Shown here: piece after piece, positions 24,663 through 34,907 of the stretch
Numbering within the stretch: position 1 is the stretch's first letter
Layout of the letters: each line of letters opens with the position of its first letter
Origin: an uncultured Chitinophaga sp.
Lineage (GTDB): Bacteria; Bacteroidota; Bacteroidia; Chitinophagales; Chitinophagaceae
DNA length: 64,000 nucleotides
NCBI RefSeq assembly: GCF_937874145.1
Contig: NZ_CALNBI010000433.1
Coordinates: 6,880 to 70,879 of the forward strand
Reading direction: 5' to 3'
Notes under the pieces: model-generated
The model's input: the letters and a program-made list of their open reading frames with translations, nothing else
Told to the model about the DNA's origin: nothing
Databases searched by the model: none
Program-made: the position numbers and the translations under genes

Positions 24663-25634
24663 TTAATCGAAAGACTGGTTGCCGGAGCGGGCGATCTTCA
24701 GCATGCGGTCGAACTCCTCGGGAGTAAGATCATTATAAAAGAAGTAGACCGGATCCACTTTCACGCCGTTCTTCATCACTTCGTAATGGCAGTGCGGGCC
24801 GGTGGATTTACCGGTGCTGCCCACCCATCCGAGGATGTCGCCGCGCTTGACGGACTGCCCGCGCTTGGCTTTGATGCGCACCATGTGGCCGTAAAGGGAT
24901 TTGTAACCATATCCGTGGTTCACCACCACGTGGTTGCCGTATCCGACGTCGCTGAGGCTGGCTTCTTCGATGACGCCGTCGCCGGTAGCGTAGATCGGCG
25001 TGCCGGAAGGAGCGGTGAAGTCGAGGCCGGAGTGGAATTTCACGGTTTTATAGATGGGGTCGATGCGGTAACCGAAGCCGGACGCGATCCGGTCGAGGTC
25101 TTTGTTCGCCACCGGCTGAATGGCGGGGATCGACGCGAGCATTTTTTGTTTGTTCTTGATAAGATCTTCGATCTGGAGGTAGGATTTTTCCTGGAGCGCC
25201 ACGCGGGAGGCGATTTCGCCCAGCAATTTGCGCGTAGCGGCGATGATCTCGCTTTCGGGTTTGACGGAAAGGGCCAGGTTTTCTTTCGTCTTCTCGTCTT
25301 GTCCGGCCCTCACGCTATCAGGGATGGGGGCCGCTTCGAAGATGACGCGGTAGATTTCGTTGTCGCGGTGCTGGAGCTCGCCGAGCTGGGATTTGAGTTC
25401 CTTTACCTGGTCTTGCAGGTTGCCGTATTCTTCCTGCATGTTATCCAGGTCGCGGCGGAGCATCGTTTCCTTCGGGGAATCGAGGAAGCGGTAGGAAACG
25501 GTGAGGAACAGGATGCCGGTCACGATGGCGGCCGACAGGAAGCCGAGGATCCGGAGGATTTTCACCTTCACGGACACTACGAGCTTTTCGTATTTCAGCG
25601 TTTGAGTGTTATAAAAATACTTGACTTTCTTCAT
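24663..25634 (-). CDS. Membrane-anchored M23 (LytM-type) metallopeptidase
   Basis: A 323-residue peptidoglycan endopeptidase candidate. The short cytosolic N-terminus (MKKVKYFYNTQTLKYEKLV) is typical of Bacteroidota M23 proteins, followed by one transmembrane helix (ILGFLSAAIVTGILFLTVSYRF) and a periplasmic coiled coil (LDNMQEEYGNLQDQVKELKSQLGELQHRDNEIY). The M23 domain at ~190-305 has zinc ligands in FHSGLDFTAPSG (H-x-x-x-D) and GPHCHYEV (HxH) and the catalytic His in LYGHM. All ligands are present, so it should be active. It likely cleaves cross-links during cell growth or division. Confidence 0.93.
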   Translation of the reverse strand: MKKVKYFYNTQTLKYEKLVVSVKVKILRILGFLSAAIVTGILFLTVSYRFLDSPKETMLRRDLDNMQEEYGNLQDQVKELKSQLGELQHRDNEIYRVIFEAAPIPDSVRAGQDEKTKENLALSVKPESEIIAATRKLLGEIASRVALQEKSYLQIEDLIKNKQKMLASIPAIQPVANKDLDRIASGFGYRIDPIYKTVKFHSGLDFTAPSGTPIYATGDGVIEEASLSDVGYGNHVVVNHGYGYKSLYGHMVRIKAKRGQSVKRGDILGWVGSTGKSTGPHCHYEVMKNGVKVDPVYFFYNDLTPEEFDRMLKIARSGNQSFD

Positions 25635-25927
25635 GCACCTTTAAGGGTTGATAGCAGCGAACCATAGAACGCCCCCCGTTAAAATTTATTATGAGCCTGA
25701 CCAGGCCCGGTTTTTCCCCGGAAAATGGCGATTAGCTAGTTATGATTATTTCGATATTTTTGCACCGCATTCCACCTTGCGCTTAAAAATTGAAAGGGTT
25801 TTTGCCGTGGGTCCGCAAACCTAAGCGAAATAGGCTAAAACGTCAACCTTTTGAACAAATTAACACCAATTTCAGGACGGATGCAATTATAACTATAAAA
25901 TCAGATATTAATACCGACTAATATTTT
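25635..25927. other. Divergent promoter region between the M23 peptidase and alaS genes
   Basis: About 290 bp, AT-rich towards alaS, with no open frame I believe. I find no perfect TAnnTTTG near either start and no structure that I can support as an alanine-responsive leader. Confidence 0.35.
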
Positions 25928-28540
<2,613 letters not shown>

Positions 28541-28544
28541 ATAG

Positions 28545-28571
28545 AAAGGCTCCTCCGGGAGCCTTTTTTTT
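28545..28571 (+). terminator. Intrinsic terminator of alaS
   Basis: AAAGGCTCC (28545-28553) pairs with GGAGCCTTT (28558-28566) and is followed by a run of T residues. Confidence 0.85.
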
Positions 28572-28628
28572 AACATTCCCTTATCGTCCCCTGCCCTTTT
28601 TTAACATTTTTTTACCCGCTCCCGCGCT

Positions 28629-28636
28629 TACATTTG
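28629..28636 (+). promoter_or_regulatory. -7 promoter element (TACATTTG)
   Basis: A perfect TAnnTTTG ending 26 nt before the ATG of the PDZ gene at 28663. No clear -33 element. Confidence 0.5.
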
Positions 28637-28662
28637 CCCTGTCACAAAAACACCGACGACAT

Positions 28663-29625
28663 ATGCGCAAACTTCTTTTTTCCGGCAGCTCGCTTCTCCT
28701 CGCCTTTACCCTGGCTTCGACCGCGGTATCCGCCCAGGACGCCCGTAGCCAGAAGCTGGGAGAATACGATGAAATCATCATCAAGCGTAAAGGCGAAGCA
28801 AAAGACGCGAAAGTGACGGTTGAGATCAAAGACGGCGAAGTGCTCGTAGACGGCAAGCCCATCCGCGATTACCAGGGAGAGAATATCTCTGTAAAACGCC
28901 GCGTCGTTACGCCCCGCAACGGCAATTTCCCGGACGAAGCGCCGGCTTTCTCATTTGAAAACGACATCCGGCCCGGTCCGGCGGTTTTAGGCGTGATCAC
29001 GGAGAAATCATCCGCTGAAGGCGCAACGGTTACGGAAGTAGCCGAAAACAGCGCGGCGGCCAAAGCAGGCCTCAAAACCGGCGACGTGATCACCAAAATC
29101 AACGACACGAAGATCACCGAGCCCCAGGAGCTGTTCGAAACCATCGGCAAACTCCAGCCCGGCAACGAAGTGACCGTAACCTATTTACGCGATAAAAAAG
29201 AACAGAAAGCCAAAGCCACCCTCATGCCGCGCAATAGCGCCGAAGACGAGATGCGGGGCCGCCGCTTCCGGACGCCGCGCATGCCCGACGAGCCCCGGAC
29301 ATTCACCATGCCCCGCGGCTTCGACGAGCTCTTCAACCCGAACGCCCAACCCAAACTGGGCCTCCAGGTGCAAGACCGTGAAGAAAACGACGGCGCCACC
29401 GTACAGTCCGTGGAACCGGGCTCAACGGCAGAGAAAGCGGGCTTCAAAAACGGCGATATCATCCTTTCCTTAGACGGAAAACCGGTGAAAAACGCCCGCG
29501 AAGTTTCCACAGGATACCGCGAAGCGAAAGATAAATCCACCCTCACGTTCGGTATCCGCCGCAACGGCAAATCCGAGACGCTGACGGTGAAAGTGCCGCG
29601 CAAGCTGCGCTCCGAAAATTTGTAA
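28663..29625 (+). CDS. Periplasmic two-PDZ-domain protein without protease domain
   Basis: A 320-residue exported protein (signal peptide MRKLLFSGSSLLLAFTLASTAVSAQ). After a charged strand-rich segment (~27-100) come two PDZ domains: ~106-190 (LGVITEKSSAEGATVTEVAENSAAAKAGLKTGDVITKINDTKITEPQELFETIGKLQPGNEVTVTYLRD) and ~228-312 (LGLQVQDREENDGATVQSVEPGSTAEKAGFKNGDIILSLDGKPVKNAREV). Unlike DegP/HtrA there is no trypsin-like domain and no catalytic Ser, so it is likely an adaptor or substrate-recognition factor in the envelope. The linker is rich in Arg, Pro and Met. It is monocistronic with its own promoter and terminator. Confidence 0.88.
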   Translation: MRKLLFSGSSLLLAFTLASTAVSAQDARSQKLGEYDEIIIKRKGEAKDAKVTVEIKDGEVLVDGKPIRDYQGENISVKRRVVTPRNGNFPDEAPAFSFENDIRPGPAVLGVITEKSSAEGATVTEVAENSAAAKAGLKTGDVITKINDTKITEPQELFETIGKLQPGNEVTVTYLRDKKEQKAKATLMPRNSAEDEMRGRRFRTPRMPDEPRTFTMPRGFDELFNPNAQPKLGLQVQDREENDGATVQSVEPGSTAEKAGFKNGDIILSLDGKPVKNAREVSTGYREAKDKSTLTFGIRRNGKSETLTVKVPRKLRSENL

Positions 29626-29666
29626 ACAGTAAGGCAGATATAGTTTAAGTGTAAAGCAAAGAGAAG

Positions 29667-29693
29667 CGGCCCGGGTTCATCCCGGGCCGTTTT
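29667..29693 (+). terminator. Intrinsic terminator of the PDZ gene
   Basis: CGGCCCGGG (29667-29675) pairs with CCCGGGCCG (29681-29689) and is followed by TTTT. It lies immediately before the stop of the convergent small gene. Confidence 0.8.
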
Positions 29694-29694
29694 A

Positions 29695-30111
29695 TTACTG
29701 TTTGTCATTGGGCTGCCACGACCGGATGAACGATCCCAACTGCGATATCCTTTCATCGACGACAGACATCTGCACCATCAACCGCTTCCTTCGTAACGTC
29801 GCTTTTTGACTTTCAGTAAGATTAGCATTTTTGAGAAGCTCATCTATCTCGGAAATAATCGTCCCTTTCTTTCTGTCTGTCCAGAAATTCTTTATCCACT
29901 GCAATACAAGCGGGTTACAAACAGACCACAGGAATTTGATAATGAGCGTGACGGGTGGAGCTATCATAAAAAGGTAACTTTTAAATGAATGCTCATCCGG
30001 TAATTGCTGCGCAAGGTTAACCAACGCGATCCCCCCGCTCGCCCCAACCAAACTATCCAATCTAATTGAAAAAGCTGGAAGGAGATTCGGGCGTGATGCA
30101 GAATGCTCCAT
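29695..30111 (-). CDS. Unknown protein with one membrane helix and a helical tail (138 residues)
   Basis: I do not recognise this protein. Residues ~1-44 are soluble (FSIRLDSLVGASGGIALVNLAQQLPDEHS). Residues ~46-72 form one transmembrane segment (SYLFMIAPPVTLIIKFLWSV). The C-terminal half is charged and helical (GTIISEIDELLKNANLTESQKATLRRKRLMVQ and VDERISQLGSFIRS), possibly a coiled coil. The gene is last of three small minus-strand genes (6 nt after the stop of the 70-residue gene) in a stretch visibly richer in A and T than both neighbours, which suggests transfer. It could be a small signalling or defence-associated membrane component; this is a guess. Confidence 0.6.
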   Translation of the reverse strand: MEHSASRPNLLPAFSIRLDSLVGASGGIALVNLAQQLPDEHSFKSYLFMIAPPVTLIIKFLWSVCNPLVLQWIKNFWTDRKKGTIISEIDELLKNANLTESQKATLRRKRLMVQMSVVDERISQLGSFIRSWQPNDKQ

Positions 30112-30117
30112 CTGTCA

Positions 30118-30330
30118 TTACTTTTCTTCCAATAAAACATCCAGGAATGCGATCATTGCGTCCGCATCATGTTTTCTAAAATCCAGTTCTACTTTCCTAC
30201 CTGTTTTACTGACGATGGTTAGTTTCCTGGTGGGCTTGAAAACAAAAATCAAACTATGGATCACGAAAATCAGGATGGGGGCAAAAAACAATGTCGATCC
30301 GATGATCAAACCGTAATCATATACTGTCAT
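30118..30330 (-). CDS. Small membrane-tethered protein (70 residues)
   Basis: The protein begins with one transmembrane helix (GLIIGSTLFFAPILIFVIHSLIFVF, ~7-31) and continues as a compact cytosolic module with a strand-turn-strand-helix pattern (RKLTIVSKTGRKVELDFRK, then DADAMIAFLDVLLEEK). That module loosely recalls the short tails of EACC1-type effector-associated components, but similarity by eye is weak. It is the middle gene of an AT-rich three-gene set and probably cotranscribed with the 138-residue gene 6 nt downstream. Confidence 0.6.
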   Translation of the reverse strand: MTVYDYGLIIGSTLFFAPILIFVIHSLIFVFKPTRKLTIVSKTGRKVELDFRKHDADAMIAFLDVLLEEK

Positions 30331-30378
30331 AAAATTTGCATTAAAATGAAGACTGTTTTTTACACCGACAGGGTTAAA

Positions 30379-30477
30379 TCAAACTAAAAATTTTCTGTAA
30401 AAATTTAAATTGTGAACCACAATCGGCGACAAAGCGATAGCCGCGAAGGTGATCAATAAGATTTGGTTTGTGGTCAT
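30379..30477 (-). CDS. Possible 32-residue membrane peptide
   Basis: An ATG at 30477 opens a frame of 32 codons ending in TGA: M-T-T-N-Q, then ILLITFAAIALSPIVVHNL, then N-F-Y-R-K-F-L-V. It has the form of a single-span membrane peptide with a basic C-terminus. It lies 48 nt upstream of the 70-residue membrane protein gene on the same strand. At this length chance cannot be excluded; the support is the hydrophobic core, the position and the absence of another explanation for the region. Confidence 0.35.
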   Translation of the reverse strand: MTTNQILLITFAAIALSPIVVHNLNFYRKFLV

Positions 30478-30577
30478 ATGAATTGATTTAATAGTTCAAT
30501 TCAATAGTAACAATTCTCCAAACGCAAAACTTTTTCGCCACCTTTTTTTATGAAAAATTGGAAGGGAAAATCTCGCA

Positions 30578-31951
30578 TTATTTCTGCATCATTTTCAACA
30601 CCTTCAGCTTATTGCCGAACGGCGGGTATTTCACCGGAACATCCAGCCAGGTGCCGGTTTTCATCACGCCTTTGATGTGTGAGAACTCATCGAAACTGAA
30701 GCGCCCGTGATAGCGCCCCATACCGCTGGGGCCGATGCCGCCGAAAGGCATTTCCAGGTTCGTGAAATGAACAAGCGTGTTGTTGATGCACCCGCCGCCG
30801 AACGCAATTTTATCGATGAAGGTTTGCGCGGTGCGCGCACTTTTTGTGAAGATGTAAAGCGATAATGGATAAGGATTGGATGCGATCATTTTGACGGCTT
30901 CCGCAGTGTCGTTGTAAGGAATCACCGGCAGGACGGGCCCGAAAATTTCCTCCTGCATCACCTTCGCTCCCGGCTTGATATCAGTCAGGATCGTAGGCGC
31001 GATATATTTATCGGCACGGTCGGTTTGCCCGCCGGAGAAAACGTTCCCTTCGCCCAGGTACCCCGAAAGGCGGTCGAACTGCCGCTCGTTGATGATCCGT
31101 GGGTAGTCGCCACTTTTCGATGGATCGTCGCCATAAAACTGCTTCACCGCATCGCGCAGGTGCTCCAGCAATTCGGGCATGATCTTTTTGTCCGCCAGCA
31201 CGTAATCCGGCGCAATGCACGTTTGTCCCGCGTTCCAGCATTTCCCCCAGACGATCCGCTTTGCCGCGGTTTTAATATCCGCGCGGGCGTCTACCACGCA
31301 GGGGCTTTTACCGCCCAGCTCCAGCGTAACGGGCGTCAGGTGCGGCGCGGCCATTTCAAGGATCTTGCGGCCCACGGGGATGCTGCCGGTAAAAAACACA
31401 TGGTCGAAGCGGTGGGCCATGATTTCGGGGACCACCGTGGCCCCGTCGCCCGTGACGGTCGCAACGTGCTCCGGCGCAAAGGCGTCAGCGATCACTGTAG
31501 CCACCACCGCTTCCGTGGCGGGCGCCAGCTCGGAGGGCTTCACGATGGCGCAGTTGCCCGCCGCTACGGCCCCGATGAGCGGGTTCACCACCAGCTGGAA
31601 AGGGTAATTCCAGGGGCCGATGAGGAGCGTCAGCCCTTTCGGTTCCCTGTACACCGTGCTGGAGGACGGGTAATGCATCAGCGGGGAACTGACGGGCTGG
31701 GGGCGCATCCATTGGCGGAGATTGGTCAGCGTATGGTCGATTTCGTCGTACAACAGCCCTACTTCGCTGGCAAATGCCTCTACCGGCGCCTTGCGGAGAT
31801 CCTCATTCAGGGCCGCCAGGATATCGTTTTCATGCCTTTTGAGGGATTTTTTCAGCTTCTTGAGCGCCGATTTGCGGAACGACAGGGAGCGGGTGGCGCC
31901 GGAGTCGAAAAATGCGCGCTGGGACTGGTGTATGTCTTGAATAGCAGCCAT
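30578..31951 (-). CDS. Aldehyde dehydrogenase family protein (class 3-like)
   Basis: A 457-residue NAD(P)-dependent aldehyde dehydrogenase. The start is the ATG at 31951 (MAAIQDIHQSQRAFF); a longer frame continues antisense to gatB and is not real. Visible are LIGPWNYPFQLVVNPLIGAVAAGNCAIVKPSELAP (cofactor binding and catalytic Asn, ~105-140), FFTGSIPVGRKI, TLELGGKSPCVVDA with the general-base Glu, and NAGQTCIAPDYVL with the catalytic Cys (~243). PFGGIGPSGMGRYHG is near the end. The short length and the C-terminal hydrophobic stretch match the class 3 fatty-aldehyde group. It is divergent from gatB. Confidence 0.93.
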   Translation of the reverse strand: MAAIQDIHQSQRAFFDSGATRSLSFRKSALKKLKKSLKRHENDILAALNEDLRKAPVEAFASEVGLLYDEIDHTLTNLRQWMRPQPVSSPLMHYPSSSTVYREPKGLTLLIGPWNYPFQLVVNPLIGAVAAGNCAIVKPSELAPATEAVVATVIADAFAPEHVATVTGDGATVVPEIMAHRFDHVFFTGSIPVGRKILEMAAPHLTPVTLELGGKSPCVVDARADIKTAAKRIVWGKCWNAGQTCIAPDYVLADKKIMPELLEHLRDAVKQFYGDDPSKSGDYPRIINERQFDRLSGYLGEGNVFSGGQTDRADKYIAPTILTDIKPGAKVMQEEIFGPVLPVIPYNDTAEAVKMIASNPYPLSLYIFTKSARTAQTFIDKIAFGGGCINNTLVHFTNLEMPFGGIGPSGMGRYHGRFSFDEFSHIKGVMKTGTWLDVPVKYPPFGNKLKVLKMMQK

Positions 31952-32008
31952 AGGGTGATTGTTGGATATACAATTTCGTGAAAATTCCCTGCTTTTTTGC
32001 AGTTTGAA

Positions 32009-32016
32009 TATCTTTG
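32009..32016 (+). promoter_or_regulatory. -7 promoter element (TATCTTTG) of gatB
   Basis: A perfect TAnnTTTG ending 25 nt before the ATG at 32042. Confidence 0.55.
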
Positions 32017-32041
32017 TACGAATCAGCAGTGATATCAACTT

Positions 32042-33499
32042 ATGAGCGCGAGCATCGATTATAACAAATATGAAGCGGTAATTGGCCTGGAAGTGCATGC
32101 CCAGCTGCTGACAGCCAGTAAATTGTTCAGCAGGGATTCCGCTGCCTTCGGCGGCCAGCCCAACACCCATATCAGTCCTGTAACGCTGGGCCACCCCGGC
32201 ACCCTGCCCTTCATGAACCGCAAAGCGGTGGAACTGGCCATCAGGCTGGGGTTCGCCTGCCATTGCGCCATCGAGAAAGAGAACTTTTTTGCCCGTAAAA
32301 ACTATTTCTACCCGGACCTTCCGAAAGGATACCAGGTCAGCCAGCACACCGCTCCCATCTGCGTGGGCGGGTATGTGCCGATTTCGGTGGATGGCCAGTC
32401 GCGCAATGTGCAGCTGAACCGCATCCACCTGGAGGAAGACGCCGGGAAGTCGCTGCACGACCAGGACCCCTCCAATTCCATGATCGATTATAACCGCGCG
32501 GGCGTTCCCCTCGTGGAGATCGTGACCGAGCCCGACCTCAGCTCGGCCGACGAGGCGTACGCCTACCTCACGGAGCTCCGCCGCCTGGTGCGCTGGCTCG
32601 ATGTGTGCGACGGCAACATGGAAGAGGGATCGATGCGCTGCGACGCCAACATTTCCATCCGCCCGAAGGGCGACACCAACCTCGGCACCAAGGTGGAAGT
32701 GAAGAACATGAACTCCATCCGCAACGTGAAGCGCGCCATAGAAAACGAGATCAAACGCCAGATTGAGCTGGTGGAATCCGGCGGTACCATTACCCAGGAA
32801 ACCCGCAGCTTCGACGCCTCCAACGGCGGCTCGTTCTCCCTCCGCTCGAAGGAAGAGGCCAACGATTACCGGTATTTCCCCGAGCCCGACCTGGCGCCTT
32901 TCCGGCTGACAGACGGCTTCCTCGACCAGGTGCGCCGCTCGCTGCCGGAGCTCCCGGAAGAAAAGGTGGCCCGCTATACCAGTCAGCTGGGCCTTCGCGA
33001 GTACGATGCCCGGGTTATCTGCGACGACCGCGACACCACTATATATTTCGAAGCGCTGATGGCCGAAACGCCCCATTCGCAGGCTGCTTCCAACTGGATG
33101 CTCGGCCCCGTGAAATCGTGGCTCAACGAGCGCAATGCTTCCATCTCCGAATTCCCCGTTTCCCCGGCATCCCTGGCCGCGCTCATCGCGCTGATCCAGG
33201 ATGGCAAGGTGAACTTTTCCATCGCCTCCTCCCGTATCATGCCCGCCATGATCGAACAACCCGGCAAAACGCCGCTGGAAGTGGCTACGGCCCTCAATCT
33301 CATCCAGGAAACCGATGCCGGCAGCATTTTACCGGTTATTGATGCGGTCCTGGAGAAATTCCCGGCTAAAGTGGCCGAATTCAGGTCAGGAAAAAAAGGC
33401 CTGATCGGCATGTTCGTGGGCGAAGTGATGAAAATGAGCGGCGGAAAGGCAGATCCCAAGCTGACCAACGAGTTGTTGCTCAAGCGCCTCAACGGGTAA
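32042..33499 (+). CDS. gatB: Aspartyl/glutamyl-tRNA(Asn/Gln) amidotransferase subunit B
   Basis: A 485-residue subunit of GatCAB, which converts Glu-tRNA(Gln) or Asp-tRNA(Asn) to the amidated forms. Signatures: YEAVIGLEVHAQLLTASKLF at the start, NFFARKNYFYPDLPKGYQVSQ, HLEEDAGKSLHD, SMIDYNRAGVPLVEIVTEPDL, EEGSMRCDANISIRPKG, the cradle domain DYRYFPEPDLAPF, and the YqeY-like tail domain (~410-485) that grips tRNA. Length and motifs are complete. gatA and gatC are not adjacent, as often in Bacteroidota. Confidence 0.97.
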   Translation: MSASIDYNKYEAVIGLEVHAQLLTASKLFSRDSAAFGGQPNTHISPVTLGHPGTLPFMNRKAVELAIRLGFACHCAIEKENFFARKNYFYPDLPKGYQVSQHTAPICVGGYVPISVDGQSRNVQLNRIHLEEDAGKSLHDQDPSNSMIDYNRAGVPLVEIVTEPDLSSADEAYAYLTELRRLVRWLDVCDGNMEEGSMRCDANISIRPKGDTNLGTKVEVKNMNSIRNVKRAIENEIKRQIELVESGGTITQETRSFDASNGGSFSLRSKEEANDYRYFPEPDLAPFRLTDGFLDQVRRSLPELPEEKVARYTSQLGLREYDARVICDDRDTTIYFEALMAETPHSQAASNWMLGPVKSWLNERNASISEFPVSPASLAALIALIQDGKVNFSIASSRIMPAMIEQPGKTPLEVATALNLIQETDAGSILPVIDAVLEKFPAKVAEFRSGKKGLIGMFVGEVMKMSGGKADPKLTNELLLKRLNG

Positions 33500-33638
33500 G
33501 CGCACCAACGCACCATTCATCCCTGTCGTCTCCCGCTGGTCCGCATACCGCAGGGAAATGACCCTTTCAGGGGATGCCATACTTCCGCCGGCTATATAAT
33601 TTTAACATTTACTGCAATCCCTTCCGGGGATTTAGGAC

Positions 33639-33646
33639 TATTTTTG
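33639..33646 (+). promoter_or_regulatory. -7 promoter element (TATTTTTG)
   Basis: A perfect TAnnTTTG ending 27 nt before the ATG at 33674. It favours that start over the ATT/ATG-like codon inside the box region. Confidence 0.5.
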
Positions 33647-33673
33647 ATTGAAATACCAATAAAAGAAAAGCCC

Positions 33674-34825
33674 ATGAAACAATTTGCGATTTGGCTGACG
33701 GGAGCGGCCGCCTTATTTATGGCAAGCTGCGACAGTCACACGGAGAAAGGCGCGTTCAAGATCGATGTGCAGCTGGCGAATACTCCCCTGGAAAAAGTGT
33801 ACCTGGAAGAAGTGATGGAAAGCTCCACCAAAATCGTGGATACCACCGCCGTAAAAGACGCTTCCGGCAAGATCACGCTCGAAGGCATGGTGCCGGAGCA
33901 GGGCCTTTACGCCATCCGTTTCGAGAGCGGTAAGTATATTTTCCTCGCGCTCGACGCCGGCGACATGAGCATCACCGGTGATTACAACGATCTCGAGAAA
34001 ATCCAGGTGAAAGGTTCGGAAGCGACCACCGAAATCCTCCAGCTCCTGAAATACTACAGCGAAAAATCGCAGACCCTCAGCAAGGAAATGCAGGCGATCG
34101 ACAGCCTTCGTATGGCTCAAACGCCCGACAGCGTGCTGGACGCCCGCCGCCTCGCCATGGAGCAGGAAACCAGGAACTTCCGCGAGCACTTCCTCGCAGC
34201 GGCCCGCTCTTCCCGCAACCCCGTTCCCGCGGTATTCGCCATGGAACTGGCAGGGTTTGAAGACGCCGCCGACCGGATCGCCCATAAAAAAGATTTCCAG
34301 GATATCGCCAAGCGGTTCCCCGATAACGGATTCGTGAAAAACACCCTCGCCGGCCTCACTGCCCTGGAGCAGGGCGCCGGCGAAGAAACGAGCGCAGGCC
34401 CGGCTTCCATGATCGGACAGGTGGCGCCCGACTTTGTGCTGCCCGATCCTTCCGGCAAGCAAATCCATCTCAGCTCCTTCAAGGGAAAATACGTACTGGT
34501 TGATTTCTGGGCCAGCTGGTGCGGCCCCTGCCGTCAGGAAAACCCCAATGTGGTGGCTGCCTACAATCAATACAAGAATAAAAACTTCACCATCCTCGGC
34601 GTATCGCTCGACAAGGAAAAGGCCAACTGGCTGAAAGCGATCTCCGACGACCAGCTGACCTGGACGCATGTGAGCGACCTGAAGTTCTGGGAATCCTCCG
34701 TTGTTCCGTTATACGGCATCAACGCGATCCCGACGAACATCCTGGTAGACCCTGCGGGCAAGATCATCGCCGCCAACCTGCGTGGCAGCGCGCTGGAAAG
34801 CAAGCTCGCTGAAGTGTTGAAATAA
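33674..34825 (+). CDS. TlpA-like lipoprotein disulfide reductase with DUF4369-type N-domain
   Basis: A 383-residue envelope protein. The ATG at 33674 opens a lipoprotein signal (MKQFAIWLTGAAALFMASC, Cys19). Residues ~25-120 form a beta-rich DUF4369-like domain (FKIDVQLANTPLEKVYLEEVMESS), ~120-235 a helical linker (LRMAQTPDSVLDARRLAMEQETRNFREHFL), and ~245-383 a thioredoxin domain of TlpA/ResA type with the active site WASWCGPCRQENP (~285) and the cis-Pro in GINAIPTNILVDPAGKI. Both cysteines are intact, so it should reduce disulfides in exported proteins. This domain pair is common in Bacteroidota. A strong terminator follows. Confidence 0.92.
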   Translation: MKQFAIWLTGAAALFMASCDSHTEKGAFKIDVQLANTPLEKVYLEEVMESSTKIVDTTAVKDASGKITLEGMVPEQGLYAIRFESGKYIFLALDAGDMSITGDYNDLEKIQVKGSEATTEILQLLKYYSEKSQTLSKEMQAIDSLRMAQTPDSVLDARRLAMEQETRNFREHFLAAARSSRNPVPAVFAMELAGFEDAADRIAHKKDFQDIAKRFPDNGFVKNTLAGLTALEQGAGEETSAGPASMIGQVAPDFVLPDPSGKQIHLSSFKGKYVLVDFWASWCGPCRQENPNVVAAYNQYKNKNFTILGVSLDKEKANWLKAISDDQLTWTHVSDLKFWESSVVPLYGINAIPTNILVDPAGKIIAANLRGSALESKLAEVLK

Positions 34826-34845
34826 GATATTTACAGCATTGCTGG

Positions 34846-34890
34846 AAAAAACAGAGGAGCCTCCGCGCGGGGGCTCCTCTGTTTTTTTAT
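34846..34890. terminator. Strong bidirectional terminator
   Basis: AACAGAGGAGCC pairs with GGCTCCTCTGTT across a GC-rich loop, with A and T tracts on both sides. It ends the TlpA-like gene (+) and the first SusD gene (-). Confidence 0.88.
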
Positions 34891-34907
34891 TGCGTTCTTT
34901 CCTGCTA

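Noticed and set aside
25635..25927. A possible alanine-responsive leader or T-box before alaS
   Set aside because: No specifier-loop, T-box sequence or terminator pair could be found, and T-boxes are not known to me from Bacteroidota.
31952..33259. The N-terminal extension of the aldehyde dehydrogenase frame
   Set aside because: The extension is antisense to gatB; the dehydrogenase starts at the ATG at 31951.
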